A stretch of DNA of 44,606 nucleotides from Acholeplasmataceae bacterium UBA6190 (GTDB taxonomy: Bacteria; Bacillota_I; Bacilli_A; Acholeplasmatales; Acholeplasmataceae), in assembly GCA_002422045.1 (NCBI GenBank), contig DITG01000039.1, forward strand, positions 219 through 44,824, read 5' to 3'. Numbering within the stretch: position 1 is the first letter of the stretch; the number at the start of each line of letters is the position of its first letter. Below, one piece after another: positions 25,176 through 33,943 of the stretch. The position numbers and the translations under genes were made by a program. The notes beneath the pieces are model-generated. The model worked only from the letters and a program-made list of their open reading frames with translations. It did no database searches and was not told where the DNA came from.

Positions 25176-26225
25176 TCACTTCAATTGATCATATTCAATG
25201 GCAGCAAAGATCAGTGCGGCAATTCCATAAGACCAGTTCTTTCCTCTAGGGATCCATTTATAACCCAAATAAGGAAATAGTGGCATGGGGATGGTCGGTC
25301 CGCTGACTTCAGGCATGTAGAGATGTCCGTTTTCGGTTTGGATTGCATCGACAACTGCATGAAATGCTTTTTTGCCTGCTTCTAAGTAAATAGAATCCAG
25401 ATAACCCATCTTGTATCCTTTGATGAATCCGGATGCAATCAAAGCGGTCATCGACAGTTCGCGGTATGTCTTTCCGACTTTATTGATCACGGTTTCAAAG
25501 GTGCCATCTGTTCTTTGATAAGGCAAGATAGCCTGACATGTCTCTTTGAAGATTTTAATGATGTTTTCTTTTTCAGCATGATCTCCGATATGTTCCAAGA
25601 TCATCGGCAGAGAAGCGACAACCCAACCATTACCTCTACCCCAATAGAGTTTTCGCTTGGGATAATGCATTTTCCATTTAACCCAGTAGGAATGATACCA
25701 CAAGTGATCTTTAGGGTCTTGCATGTATTTTGACATCACGCGGGGTTGTCTGGCTGCAATATCCATCATGGTTTGGTTTCCGGTATCTTTAGCATAAAGC
25801 GATGGGAACACGGAAAACATCATCAAGCTATCGACCCAGATGGATTTCGGATAGATCTTACCTTCTGGTGAATTACCCAAATGATTCACGGAATCTTCAA
25901 TCAATCTCGGTTCATGCTGAATATAATGAAGGACACGATCTGTCAGTTTTTTATATTCCGGATGACCTGTCTTTTTAAACATCATGTAAGTGATTAATCC
26001 TGGCGCCGATGTGTCGCTTTGATCCACACGAGGCGGATGTGCGACATAGTAGTCACAATACGCCTTCAGAAATGGCGTATACTTTTCAGTCTTCAAATGA
26101 ATGTCGAGTTGTGCAAGTGCATAACCGAGTAAGGCTTCGCCCCACATCCATTTCATTTTCGGTGCCCAGGTATTGGTAATATCATCAGCCAGTTCGATAA
26201 CTTTGTTTACATAACGGTCAGACAT
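25176..26225 (-). CDS. Glycoside hydrolase family 105/88, unsaturated uronyl hydrolase
   Basis: Removes the 4,5-unsaturated uronic acid left at the non-reducing end after a polysaccharide lyase has cut, as YteR/YesR do with rhamnogalacturonan. The 349 residues form an (alpha/alpha)6-barrel-type sequence with WMWGEALLGYAL, SIWVDSLMMFSVFPSLYA (likely catalytic Asp), KLYWGRGNGWVVASLPMIL and RELSMTALIASGFIKGYK, all typical of the GH105/GH88 group. There is no signal peptide, so it acts inside on imported oligosaccharides. ATG 26225 overlaps the upstream candidate lyase by 8 bases. Which uronate (pectin, glycosaminoglycan or other) cannot be told. Confidence 0.88.
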   Translation of the reverse strand: MSDRYVNKVIELADDITNTWAPKMKWMWGEALLGYALAQLDIHLKTEKYTPFLKAYCDYYVAHPPRVDQSDTSAPGLITYMMFKKTGHPEYKKLTDRVLHYIQHEPRLIEDSVNHLGNSPEGKIYPKSIWVDSLMMFSVFPSLYAKDTGNQTMMDIAARQPRVMSKYMQDPKDHLWYHSYWVKWKMHYPKRKLYWGRGNGWVVASLPMILEHIGDHAEKENIIKIFKETCQAILPYQRTDGTFETVINKVGKTYRELSMTALIASGFIKGYKMGYLDSIYLEAGKKAFHAVVDAIQTENGHLYMPEVSGPTIPMPLFPYLGYKWIPRGKNWSYGIAALIFAAIEYDQLK

Positions 26226-28068
26226 GAGTTTTCTCCAATCGTTTGATATTTTTAAAGTCTAGATATAATGCGTGTCCCTGATGGGAGATTGAAAATGTTT
26301 CAGGTTTGCGCTGACTCTTGACATAAGGCGTTTCATAACGTTGATGATCGGTATTGATACGTTTTCCATCCACCCATAAACCGCGTTTGAAGCGCATGAC
26401 ATAAATATCCTGACACGATAATCTCATCCGATGTTTGTCAGTTTCAAGGGTTGCATGCTTGACCTTCTCTATGAATGATTCTAAGGAACCATCTTTGGCA
26501 GCACTACCCATGATGACAACAAAACTGACATGCTTACCTCTGATGATGAGTTCATAAGCGGAAATCTGTTCGATCAAATGGTTGGTCTTGATGGCAATAT
26601 AACCAGAACCTGATCGTCCAAAAGCATGGTTGAGTTCAATTTGATGTTGATCCATCAGTTCGATCGGAAAGTGAATGTGGATAAACTGTTGTCGTTTGCG
26701 TTCGAGATACCCTTTTCTGAGCGTCAGATCATAAATGACAAACAGTTTGTTTTCGTGCTGAATCGCATCCGGATTGATGCCGTTACCGACCCAATACGAT
26801 GGTGAGAAATTCCGTGCGGCATCGTCAAACATGGGAGATCCGGGATGTGTTGAGAAGATCGAAACTTGTTTTGGAAGTGTTGCTTGCCAGATGTGCTGTT
26901 GATCTCCAAAGAACTTTGGATGATACTGTTGAGCTGTCGATAACATATAGTCTTTTGTTTTAAAGGTATAGGTATTGGCACGTTCAATCGCGACTCCTTG
27001 AGTCGCAGGATTGAGAAGCTTGACCACTAATGGAAGCAAACCCAAGCGTCTGAGCACGGGGATATTGACCTGCTTCAAATCTCTTAAGAAGTTATTTTCC
27101 TTCAAGTTCCAAGCGTTGAACATATCGAGTGTCATGTTGATCGATTCTGAATTTGTGAATGCTTCCATCGACCATAGAAAGAGTCCTCTTTCCAGCAAAT
27201 CCCGCTTTGGCATTTCACGTTTGACCTCTTTCAAATCAAGACCCATCGAGTCTTTAATGACTGAAGTATTCGAATCTCTTGCAATGCGCTTGATGACTTC
27301 AGGCACTTGATAGTTCGTGCAAATGAGATAAAGGGATGACAATCTCGTGTAGTCATAATCACGTTTTAAAATACCAAATGCATGCGCAAGGATATCATTG
27401 ACGTCTGCTTTTTCAGGATTCCTTTTTTGTTCTTCATAGCATCTGCCTGAGGTAGCAACAAAGAATCCTTCATACGAATGCATTGCCATATCTAAAAATA
27501 ACAAGTCCAAAATCATCTTCGATTTTTCAATGATTTCTAAGTCATTCGAATGATCGATGAGCACACACAAAGGTGCGATATCCTCTTCGTAGTAAGTATT
27601 GGAATGCCACTCAGTAAATCCGTAGATAAAGCGATGATAAAGCCATTGTAGGATCTTTGCCTGAGCATCTTTGGCGTGCAATGATCCTTTTCTTTGATCG
27701 TTTTGAAAGACAGAATCCGGAAATAATCTACCGGCTAAAAATTCACAGGTAGCAAAGAGTAATTGATGATTTTCCGACCAATAACACATGCCATCTGAGC
27801 CTGGCTCAGACATGGCATACTTGAAATTCAAGATGGCAGATCGAATGGCAGAAACAGTCTTTTCCGAGAGTAAATCACGATATTGATGATAGACTTTGAT
27901 CAATACAATCATCCTGAAATCCGCACAGTCATGCCGTTCATTGACAAAATCAACGAGTTCAAGAATGCCAGACTCGTCAATCTGCTTGCCATGATGGAGA
28001 TCAATGATTTCTTTGAATGATTTGGTATTCATTTTGATCTGCATACCAACATCAGCTTTAGCAGTCAT
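26218..28068 (-). CDS. Unrecognised 616-residue protein, candidate intracellular polysaccharide lyase
   Basis: I do not recognise a named family. No signal peptide or membrane segment is seen. The N-terminal 380 residues look helical. Conserved-looking clusters are MCYWSENHQLLFATCEFLAG, GFTEWHSNTYYEEDIAPL and HSYEGFFVATSGRCY, rich in Asn, His, Tyr and Arg, as in alpha/alpha-toroid polysaccharide lyases. The C-terminal part (about 400-616) is beta-rich, matching the two-domain plan of heparinase/chondroitin-lyase-like enzymes (inference). ATG 28068 follows AGGAG by about 9 bases, and that site overlaps the transporter stop. It sits between an oligosaccharide importer and an unsaturated uronyl hydrolase, exactly where a lyase would supply the hydrolase's substrate. 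It could instead be a hydrolase or phosphorylase. Confidence 0.5.
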   Translation of the reverse strand: MTAKADVGMQIKMNTKSFKEIIDLHHGKQIDESGILELVDFVNERHDCADFRMIVLIKVYHQYRDLLSEKTVSAIRSAILNFKYAMSEPGSDGMCYWSENHQLLFATCEFLAGRLFPDSVFQNDQRKGSLHAKDAQAKILQWLYHRFIYGFTEWHSNTYYEEDIAPLCVLIDHSNDLEIIEKSKMILDLLFLDMAMHSYEGFFVATSGRCYEEQKRNPEKADVNDILAHAFGILKRDYDYTRLSSLYLICTNYQVPEVIKRIARDSNTSVIKDSMGLDLKEVKREMPKRDLLERGLFLWSMEAFTNSESINMTLDMFNAWNLKENNFLRDLKQVNIPVLRRLGLLPLVVKLLNPATQGVAIERANTYTFKTKDYMLSTAQQYHPKFFGDQQHIWQATLPKQVSIFSTHPGSPMFDDAARNFSPSYWVGNGINPDAIQHENKLFVIYDLTLRKGYLERKRQQFIHIHFPIELMDQHQIELNHAFGRSGSGYIAIKTNHLIEQISAYELIIRGKHVSFVVIMGSAAKDGSLESFIEKVKHATLETDKHRMRLSCQDIYVMRFKRGLWVDGKRINTDHQRYETPYVKSQRKPETFSISHQGHALYLDFKNIKRLEKTHV

Positions 28069-28079
28069 AGCATAATCTC

Positions 28080-29501
28080 CTAAAATAAAACTTGAGTCAG
28101 TTCGATGTATTCGGGAGCGTTCGTATCAAGCACACCATCTTCACGGGCTTTGAGGAATTTTCTAACCAAAAGACTTCTTTCATTGGTCAAGACGAATTTG
28201 CGAGCTGCAAAATATCCGACAGTCATCAAGAGGACAAATCCCAATGACATCGCGAGTCTGATACCCAAAAGAGCACTGTCTGGTTGAGGGGGTCTTTGGA
28301 CAGCATCGGTAGGTAAGACAAATCCTGAGAGATAAAGCATAATGCCAAAGAATTGAATGGCAATCGCAGAACTGGTCTTTCTGATGAATGTCATGATGCC
28401 TGAAAAACTACCGGTCGCACGTTCACCTAATTTCAACTCACCTGCATCAACAGCATCTGGGAAGATGATCCAACTCATCAGTTGTGCTCCAGCAAATCCG
28501 ATGGCTGTGAGTGCTGTGAAGGCGTAAGCACCTTCAACTGGCCAACTGGATGGATAGAGTCCAACACCGAGGAATGCAACAAGCGCCAGAGGTAAGCCAA
28601 AATAGTAAACTTTTCTCTTATCAACTTTTGAAATGACTTGATTGATGATGGGGAACATCAAGAGTTGTACCCCAATGAAAATACCTAAAAATATGGTTGC
28701 ACTACCTTGTACGACAAACATCGCATAATAGATGATGCCGGCAGATAGAATATCCATGGAGATGCTCTGGCAAAGATACATATAAATCAAACCACGGAAC
28801 GCCTTGACTTGAAGCGGTTTGACAAATGTCTTGGCATGAAACTTCGATTTTTCGGTTGGCAGTACCACGCGTTCTTTCGTGTAGAGTCCAATCAGAATCA
28901 AAGGTAGTGCAAAGAAGAGTCCAAATCCAACGGCGACAATCGCGTAAAATACTTCAATGGAGATCAAACCATCAACAAATGATTCAAGAACCAGAGTCGG
29001 CACCAGTGTACAAACTGCAGTAGCGATGGTTGAAACAACAAGTCTGAAAATGTTGACAGTGTTCCGTTCCTTGACATTGGTGGTGATTTCCGCTGACAAT
29101 GAGCTATAAGGCACAGCAATGATGGTCGATATGGTGCTGTAGAAAACGTAGGTTGTAATCAAATAAGCAACCTTGAGTACGGGGGACGACCATCCGCCAA
29201 TGGGTAGCCAGAGCAACAAGAATGCGATGATGACTAAAAATCCGCCAGCTAAAATATAGGGTCTTCTACGACCCATCTTGGTCCGTGTGTTATCACTGAT
29301 GATTCCCATCAAAGGATCAGTGACAGCGTCCCACACCTTTGAAATCAAGATGATGGTGGTTGCAATCGCTGGATTGATTCTAATCACCTGTGTCAGAAAG
29401 ACGAGATAAATGACGCCAATCAGTGCTTGAGCACCTCCGCCAAATACGTCTCCCCATGCAAAAATGAGTTTCTCGCCTTTTTTCATCTGAAAGTTGTCCA
29501 T
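28080..29501 (-). CDS. GPH-family (MelB-like) sugar-cation symporter
   Basis: Imports glycosides or uronic oligosaccharides with a cation. The 473 residues have about twelve transmembrane helices. The GPH signature region DAVTDPLMGIISDNTRTKMG, followed by RRRPYILAGG, lies between helices 2 and 3, with VPYSSLSAEIT and a central FPDAVDAGELKLGERATGSF. Start ATG 29501 follows AAGGAG by five bases. It is the first gene of a three-gene unit (importer, candidate lyase, uronyl hydrolase) behind a promoter with a LacI-like operator. The neighbouring genes suggest the substrate is a uronate-containing oligosaccharide. Confidence 0.9.
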   Translation of the reverse strand: MDNFQMKKGEKLIFAWGDVFGGGAQALIGVIYLVFLTQVIRINPAIATTIILISKVWDAVTDPLMGIISDNTRTKMGRRRPYILAGGFLVIIAFLLLWLPIGGWSSPVLKVAYLITTYVFYSTISTIIAVPYSSLSAEITTNVKERNTVNIFRLVVSTIATAVCTLVPTLVLESFVDGLISIEVFYAIVAVGFGLFFALPLILIGLYTKERVVLPTEKSKFHAKTFVKPLQVKAFRGLIYMYLCQSISMDILSAGIIYYAMFVVQGSATIFLGIFIGVQLLMFPIINQVISKVDKRKVYYFGLPLALVAFLGVGLYPSSWPVEGAYAFTALTAIGFAGAQLMSWIIFPDAVDAGELKLGERATGSFSGIMTFIRKTSSAIAIQFFGIMLYLSGFVLPTDAVQRPPQPDSALLGIRLAMSLGFVLLMTVGYFAARKFVLTNERSLLVRKFLKAREDGVLDTNAPEYIELTQVLF

Positions 29502-29531
29502 ACATACTCCTTCGTGTACTGATTTATTTCC

Positions 29532-29560
29532 ATTGTATTACATAAAACGGTTTTTATGAA
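29532..29560 (-). promoter_or_regulatory. Promoter and palindromic operator of the uronate locus
   Basis: On the minus strand TTCATA (29555-29560), 17 bases, TACAAT (29532-29537). The spacer holds CATAAAACGGTTTTTATG (plus-strand sense, 29541-29558), an almost perfect palindrome around AAAAC-G-GTTTT. A repressor bound there would block RNA polymerase. The core resembles LacI-family operators and the AAAACTGTTTT at 1108-1118. Confidence 0.65.
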
Positions 29561-29574
29561 GAGATAGTTTGAAA

Positions 29575-29610
29575 TTAAAAATAAAAAAAGCATTCCTTGA
29601 TAGAATGCTT
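29575..29610 (-). terminator. Terminator of uppP
   Basis: On the minus strand AAGCATTC pairs with GAATGCTT (29588-29610) around seven bases, followed by seven T and an AT-rich stretch. Confidence 0.92.
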
Positions 29611-29617
29611 GAACAGT

Positions 29618-30430
29618 TTAGAAAACAAAGAACAAGACAATCGACAGAATACCTACAATCAGGCAGTAAACAGCGAAATAAATGAGGTTCTTGACTTTGA
29701 CATAATTGTATAAAAACCGAACTGCGATCAAACTGAAGATAAAACTCATGATAAACGCTAGCGTGTATCCGACCAAATGGATGGATTCAGTGGCGTATAT
29801 GGCTTCATAGATACCAAGCAAAGTGACAGGGACTGAGACAATCAAGTAACTCAGGAATGAGAAACGGAGCACTTTCTTAAGTTCGATTTTTTGACTGAGA
29901 CCACCAGTGATTGTGATGCCGCTTCTTGAAATACCTGGGAAGATGGCAAACATTTGGAATGCACCAATCACGATCGCGTTCTTCCAGGTCACATCAGATT
30001 TCCACTGGATGTCTTTTTGTTGATAGATGTAATACAATAATCCTGAAGTCAGAATCAATGAAAAACCGACAACCAAGAGATCATCAGGGAGTAAATCCTT
30101 CATCAGAAGTCCAAAGACTCCAATTGGAATGATGGCAATGACCAGTTTGGTCACATAAAGGAAGTCTTCTTTGCAGTGAACCTCACGTTTGATGACATAA
30201 CGCCACGATCCCCTGATCAAACCTTGGACATCTTTCCTAAAAAAGAAGAGGAGTGCCAGAAATGATCCTGCGTTCGTGATCATTAAAAAAATTGACAGAT
30301 TGGTCAAATCCATACCCAGCAAATTGGAAAAAATCGTGAGATGTCCGCTGGAAGAAACAGGGAAAATTTCAGTGATTCCCTGAATGATGCCAAGCAGTAT
30401 GTACTTTAATATTTCTATGAATTCTGTCAT
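29618..30430 (-). CDS. uppP: Undecaprenyl-diphosphatase UppP (BacA family)
   Basis: Dephosphorylates undecaprenyl diphosphate at the outer membrane face so that the lipid carrier can be reused. The 270 residues have about eight helices, with both family motifs: GIIQGITEIFPVSSSGHLTI (about 12-31) and FAIFPGISRSGITITGG. I start at ATG 30430 after GGTGA; extension upstream to 30535 adds cysteine-rich residues unlike the family and crosses the promoter. It is divergent from the DUF368 gene, which acts on the same lipid. Confidence 0.93.
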   Translation of the reverse strand: MTEFIEILKYILLGIIQGITEIFPVSSSGHLTIFSNLLGMDLTNLSIFLMITNAGSFLALLFFFRKDVQGLIRGSWRYVIKREVHCKEDFLYVTKLVIAIIPIGVFGLLMKDLLPDDLLVVGFSLILTSGLLYYIYQQKDIQWKSDVTWKNAIVIGAFQMFAIFPGISRSGITITGGLSQKIELKKVLRFSFLSYLIVSVPVTLLGIYEAIYATESIHLVGYTLAFIMSFIFSLIAVRFLYNYVKVKNLIYFAVYCLIVGILSIVLFFVF

Positions 30431-30445
30431 AAGATCACCGATTCC

Positions 30446-30484
30446 ATTATAGCATACAACAGGGGCATAAAAATATGTTAAAAT
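30446..30484. promoter_or_regulatory. Divergent extended -10 promoters of uppP and the DUF368 gene
   Basis: Minus strand: TATAAT (30446-30451) with TG one base upstream, for uppP. Plus strand: TAAAAT (30479-30484) with TG at 30476-30477, for the DUF368-galU unit. Neither has a clear -35. Downstream on the plus side a hairpin (CAC-ACCTG/CAGGT-GTG, about 30490-30511) lies in the leader. Confidence 0.55.
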
Positions 30485-30551
30485 GGAAACACAACCTGGT
30501 GAACAGGTGTGATTCAAAGTTTCATCAGCAGTCATGGCTCAAGGAGATTTC

Positions 30552-31436
30552 ATGCAAACATTGATTAAGATGATCAAAGGAGCGTTTGTTGGGATGGGCA
30601 GTATCTTGCCTGGCATCAGCGGTTCAATGGTCGCAACCATTTTAGGGATTTACCAATCACTCATTCAAGCACTCAACCAATTGACCAAGCATCCCTTTCA
30701 AGCGATTGCATCGGTTTGGCAATATATTGTGGGTGTATTACTCGGTTTTGGTATCGGGTTTGTCGTGATTGAGTATTTATACGAACGCATTCCGCTACCC
30801 CTCACACTCTTGTTCATCGGACTTGTGATCGGCGCGATTCCGGGCATCATCAAGACACTGAAAAAGATCAAGACCACATGGAAACATCTGTTGACCATGG
30901 TACTGCTCATGATCATCATGATTTCATTTCTCTTCATGTCGGAAACCACGCAATCCCCTGGTGACTTCATGTATTACATCGTCATCTTCATCATCGGATT
31001 TCTTTATGCGACAGCACTCATCATCCCAGGATTATCGGGTTCTACGCTACTCATGGCACTTGGATTCTTCCAAATTTTGCTAGCCTTGGGCAATGATGCC
31101 ATCGATGCAGTCTTCACCCTTGATTTCACGGCTCTTTTCAGTCAATTACCACTGATACTTATCCTTGCTTCAGGCATCATCATAGGTCTCATCGTGATGG
31201 GTAAACTGATGTATCGTATTCTAGAAAAACATCAGTCTTATTTCTTCTATGGAGTCTTAGGCATCATCTTAGTCTCACCCTTCAATATTCTCTTCACCCT
31301 TCAAGACAATACATCTGATAACGTATTTCAGTCATCATGGATGATTTGGACATTCGCGATTCTTTCCTTGATTACCGGATTTGCAATCACTTACTATATG
31401 ACCCACAGGGAATCTCAAAAGGAGACTTTATCATGA
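30552..31436 (+). CDS. DUF368 membrane protein, PopT-like polyprenyl-phosphate translocase
   Basis: The 294 residues have about eight transmembrane helices and two copies of the DUF368 motif, GMGSILPGISGSMVATILG and LIIPGLSGSTLLMALG, an internal repeat typical of the family. DUF368 proteins were recently linked to flipping undecaprenyl phosphate back to the cytoplasmic face (PopT; established elsewhere, inferred here). ATG 30552 follows AAGGAG by five bases; an in-frame ATG at 30534 comes before that site. It overlaps galU by ATGA. Its back-to-back position with uppP supports a shared role in lipid-carrier recycling. Confidence 0.87.
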   Translation: MQTLIKMIKGAFVGMGSILPGISGSMVATILGIYQSLIQALNQLTKHPFQAIASVWQYIVGVLLGFGIGFVVIEYLYERIPLPLTLLFIGLVIGAIPGIIKTLKKIKTTWKHLLTMVLLMIIMISFLFMSETTQSPGDFMYYIVIFIIGFLYATALIIPGLSGSTLLMALGFFQILLALGNDAIDAVFTLDFTALFSQLPLILILASGIIIGLIVMGKLMYRILEKHQSYFFYGVLGIILVSPFNILFTLQDNTSDNVFQSSWMIWTFAILSLITGFAITYYMTHRESQKETLS

Positions 31437-32299
31437 TTAAAAAAGCAGTCATTCCAGCAGCAGGTTATGGAACCAGATTCTTACCAATCACCAAAGCTTT
31501 ACCTAAAGAATTGTTACCCATCATCGATCATCCGACCATCGAATACATCGTCAATGAAGCCATTGAAGCAGGGATGACCGATATTTTACTCATTGTCAGT
31601 GCGAACAAGAATGCAATCATCGATTATTTTGATTATAATCTCGAGCTCGAGACCATCTTGCTTTCTAAAAACAAGCACTATGAATACGGTCTCGTTAGAA
31701 ATATCGCACAAGGCGCACAGATTCACTACATCAGACAAAGAGAACAACTTGGGCTAGGGCATGCAGTCCTTCAAGCTGAAGCGTTTGTCGGTAACGATCC
31801 GTTTGCGGTGCTACTTGGCGACGACATGTATGTCGGTAAAGACAAGCCAGCCATCAAGCAATTGGCTGAAGTATATGAAAAGGTTCACTCCACAGTCTTA
31901 GGGACAATGGAAGTTGAACTCCGCCATACATCCAAATATGGCATTTGCATACCCAAAGACAATCAGAAAGGTCCGATTGTTGAACTGAAAGGCGTCGTTG
32001 AGAAACCAAAAGTCGAAGAAGCACCTTCAAGAAGCGCGATTGGTGGCAGATATATCCTTACCCCAGGCATTTTCAGTTACTTGAAAAATCAGACCCGTGG
32101 TGCTGGCAATGAAATCCAATTGACCGATGCCATCTTAAGATTGATGCAGACAGAAAAAGTCTATGCCTATGACATTCAAGGCAAGCGTTATGATGTCGGT
32201 AACAAGGTGGATTATATTGAAGCGATTCTCGATTTCGGTCTGCAAAAAGACGAAATCAAAGAAGATCTCCAAAAACTGATCAATTCGAAAGCGAAATAA
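31433..32299 (+). CDS. galU: UTP-glucose-1-phosphate uridylyltransferase
   Basis: Makes UDP-glucose from UTP and glucose-1-phosphate. The 288 residues begin IKKAVIPAAGYGTRFLPITK (nucleotide-binding G-x-G-T-R-x-L-P), with KELLPIIDHPTIEYIV, FAVLLGDDMYVG, GVVEKPKVEEAPS and GNEIQLTDAI, all GalU hallmarks. ATG 31433 overlaps the DUF368 stop (ATGA) and has AGGAG eight bases upstream. With GalE it feeds glycolipid or polymer synthesis. Confidence 0.95.
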   Translation: MIKKAVIPAAGYGTRFLPITKALPKELLPIIDHPTIEYIVNEAIEAGMTDILLIVSANKNAIIDYFDYNLELETILLSKNKHYEYGLVRNIAQGAQIHYIRQREQLGLGHAVLQAEAFVGNDPFAVLLGDDMYVGKDKPAIKQLAEVYEKVHSTVLGTMEVELRHTSKYGICIPKDNQKGPIVELKGVVEKPKVEEAPSRSAIGGRYILTPGIFSYLKNQTRGAGNEIQLTDAILRLMQTEKVYAYDIQGKRYDVGNKVDYIEAILDFGLQKDEIKEDLQKLINSKAK

Positions 32300-32308
32300 C
32301 ACGCTATC

Positions 32309-32337
32309 TTGAAAATAGAATCAAAAAGCATTATAAT
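32309..32337 (+). promoter_or_regulatory. Promoter of the serS T-box transcript
   Basis: TTGAAA (32309-32314), 17 bases, TATAAT (32332-32337), directly after galU. Confidence 0.82.
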
Positions 32338-32344
32338 GAATGTA

Positions 32345-32559
32345 ACACGATGACAAGAGATCATGATACGGATATCTTTTAGAGAGTTCGCGGTTGGTGA
32401 AAGCGAACAGATGAAGTGTCTATTCCACTCTTTGAGTGATGCTAACCCCATCCGGGAAGTCCCCGTTACAGACAATCGAGTGCTGGATGAAAATCCAGAA
32501 CTAAGGTGGTACCGCGTTCACATGACGTCCTTAGATTCTATCTAGGGACTTTTATATTT
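32345..32559 (+). promoter_or_regulatory. T-box leader of serS, serine specifier
   Basis: The T-box core AAGGTGGTACCGCGTT is at 32503-32518. CTAAGG before it can pair with CCTTAG (about 32529-32534) as antiterminator. The terminator pairs GTCCTTAGA (32527-32535) with TCTAGGGAC (32541-32549), followed by a T-rich run. In Stem I the codon TCC (Ser, 32424-32426) precedes ACTCTTTGAG, the same place as AAC in the asnS leader. Uncharged tRNA-Ser would permit read-through into serS. Confidence 0.92.
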
Positions 32560-32577
32560 CAAAGGAGGCAGTTCAAT

Positions 32578-33855
32578 ATGCTAGATTTAAAATTTGTCAC
32601 AGAAAACATTAACGAAGTATACAAAAGGTTATCCACACGTAACGGTGACTTTTCCTACATTTTTAACCTTGTCAAGTTACAAGATGAACGGAAAGCCATC
32701 ATTTTAGACGTTGAATCAAAGAAGGCACAAAGAAATGAAGCTTCCAAGAAAATTGGTGAACTCAAGCGAAACAAGCAAGATGCCACACACATCTTGGATG
32801 AAGTCGCTCATTTGGGCGATGACATCAAAGTGCTTGATGACAAACTCAAAACGATTGAAGATGAGATTTTCAATATTTTGGCCGTTACGCCCAATTTACC
32901 CAACTTGAGCGTCCCCATTGGCAAAGACGACCATGATAACGTGGAAGTGCGCAAGTATGGTATTCCAAGAGTCTTCGATTTTCCCATCAAAGATCACATC
33001 ACTTTGGGTGAATCTTTAGGCATCCTCGATTTCGAACGTGCTGCAAAAATCACGGGAACCCGTTTTGTTGTCGATAAGGGACTCGGTGCGCGTCTTGAGC
33101 GTTCACTCATTCAGTTCATGATGGATCTGCACGCACATGAGCACGGATACACAGAAGTCATTCCACCCTTCATCGTCAATGAAAAGAGTATGTTTGCGAC
33201 TGGCCAGTTTCCCAAATTCAAAGATGACGCATTCAAAGTCGTTGCTGGTGATAACCAGTGGTATTTGAACCCGACAGCCGAAGTACCTACCATCAACTTA
33301 TTCAGAGATGAAATTTTAGACGGCAATCAATTGCCTATCCAATACTGTTCATTCACGACTGCATTCAGATCAGAAGCGGGTTCTGCAGGTAGAGACACAC
33401 GTGGAATTTTAAGACAGCATCAGTTCAATAAAGTCGAACTCATCAAGTTCACCAAGCCAGAAGAGTCTTATGAAGAACTTGAAAAAATGCTGTTGAACAG
33501 TGAAGAAGTGCTCAAACGGTTACACCTGCCTTATCGCGTGATCACGCTTTGCACAGGTGACATGGGGTTTGGCATGGCGAAAACATACGATATCGAAGTC
33601 TGGTTGCCAGGTCAGAATATGTACCGCGAAATCGGATCCATTTCGAATGCCGAAGACTATCAGGCAAGACGTGCGAATATTCGATTCAAGAGAACCAAAG
33701 AAAGCAAGACAGAGTATGTCCATACGCTTAACGGTTCAGGACTTGCAGTGGGCAGAACGATCATCGCCATCATGGAAAACTATCAGAATGCCGATGGAAC
33801 GATTACAATTCCCGAAGTGTTAGTACCTTACATGAGAGCAAGTATCATCAAATAA
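32578..33855 (+). CDS. serS: Seryl-tRNA synthetase
   Basis: Charges tRNA-Ser. The 425 residues have an N-terminal antiparallel coiled-coil arm that grips the tRNA long arm (about 28-110) and a class II core. The core includes HEHGYTEVIPPFIVNEKSM, NPTAEVPTINLFRDEIL, FRSEAGSAGRDTRGILRQHQ, FNKVELIKFTKPE and the motif 3-like NGSGLAVGRTIIAIMENYQ. ATG 32578 follows AAAGGAGG by about nine bases; the longer reading starts inside the T-box terminator. The T-box has a serine specifier. Confidence 0.97.
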   Translation: MLDLKFVTENINEVYKRLSTRNGDFSYIFNLVKLQDERKAIILDVESKKAQRNEASKKIGELKRNKQDATHILDEVAHLGDDIKVLDDKLKTIEDEIFNILAVTPNLPNLSVPIGKDDHDNVEVRKYGIPRVFDFPIKDHITLGESLGILDFERAAKITGTRFVVDKGLGARLERSLIQFMMDLHAHEHGYTEVIPPFIVNEKSMFATGQFPKFKDDAFKVVAGDNQWYLNPTAEVPTINLFRDEILDGNQLPIQYCSFTTAFRSEAGSAGRDTRGILRQHQFNKVELIKFTKPEESYEELEKMLLNSEEVLKRLHLPYRVITLCTGDMGFGMAKTYDIEVWLPGQNMYREIGSISNAEDYQARRANIRFKRTKESKTEYVHTLNGSGLAVGRTIIAIMENYQNADGTITIPEVLVPYMRASIIK

Positions 33856-33943
33856 CACAATTTCACACGAGAAAAACATAGATATCCCAAAGTCATTTGA
33901 TAGACTATAGGTACTTCATTTTCTCCTAAGTGATGTTTGTATA

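Noticed and set aside
30431..30535. N-terminal extension of uppP
   Set aside because: The extra residues are cysteine-rich, unlike the family, and the region holds the divergent promoters.
32345..32577. Small open frames in the serS leader (including 32363-32545)
   Set aside because: They coincide with T-box structure and have no family-like content.
33856..33943. Possible terminator or gene after serS
   Set aside because: Only weak imperfect repeats and no T-run after a stem; no coding frame with support.
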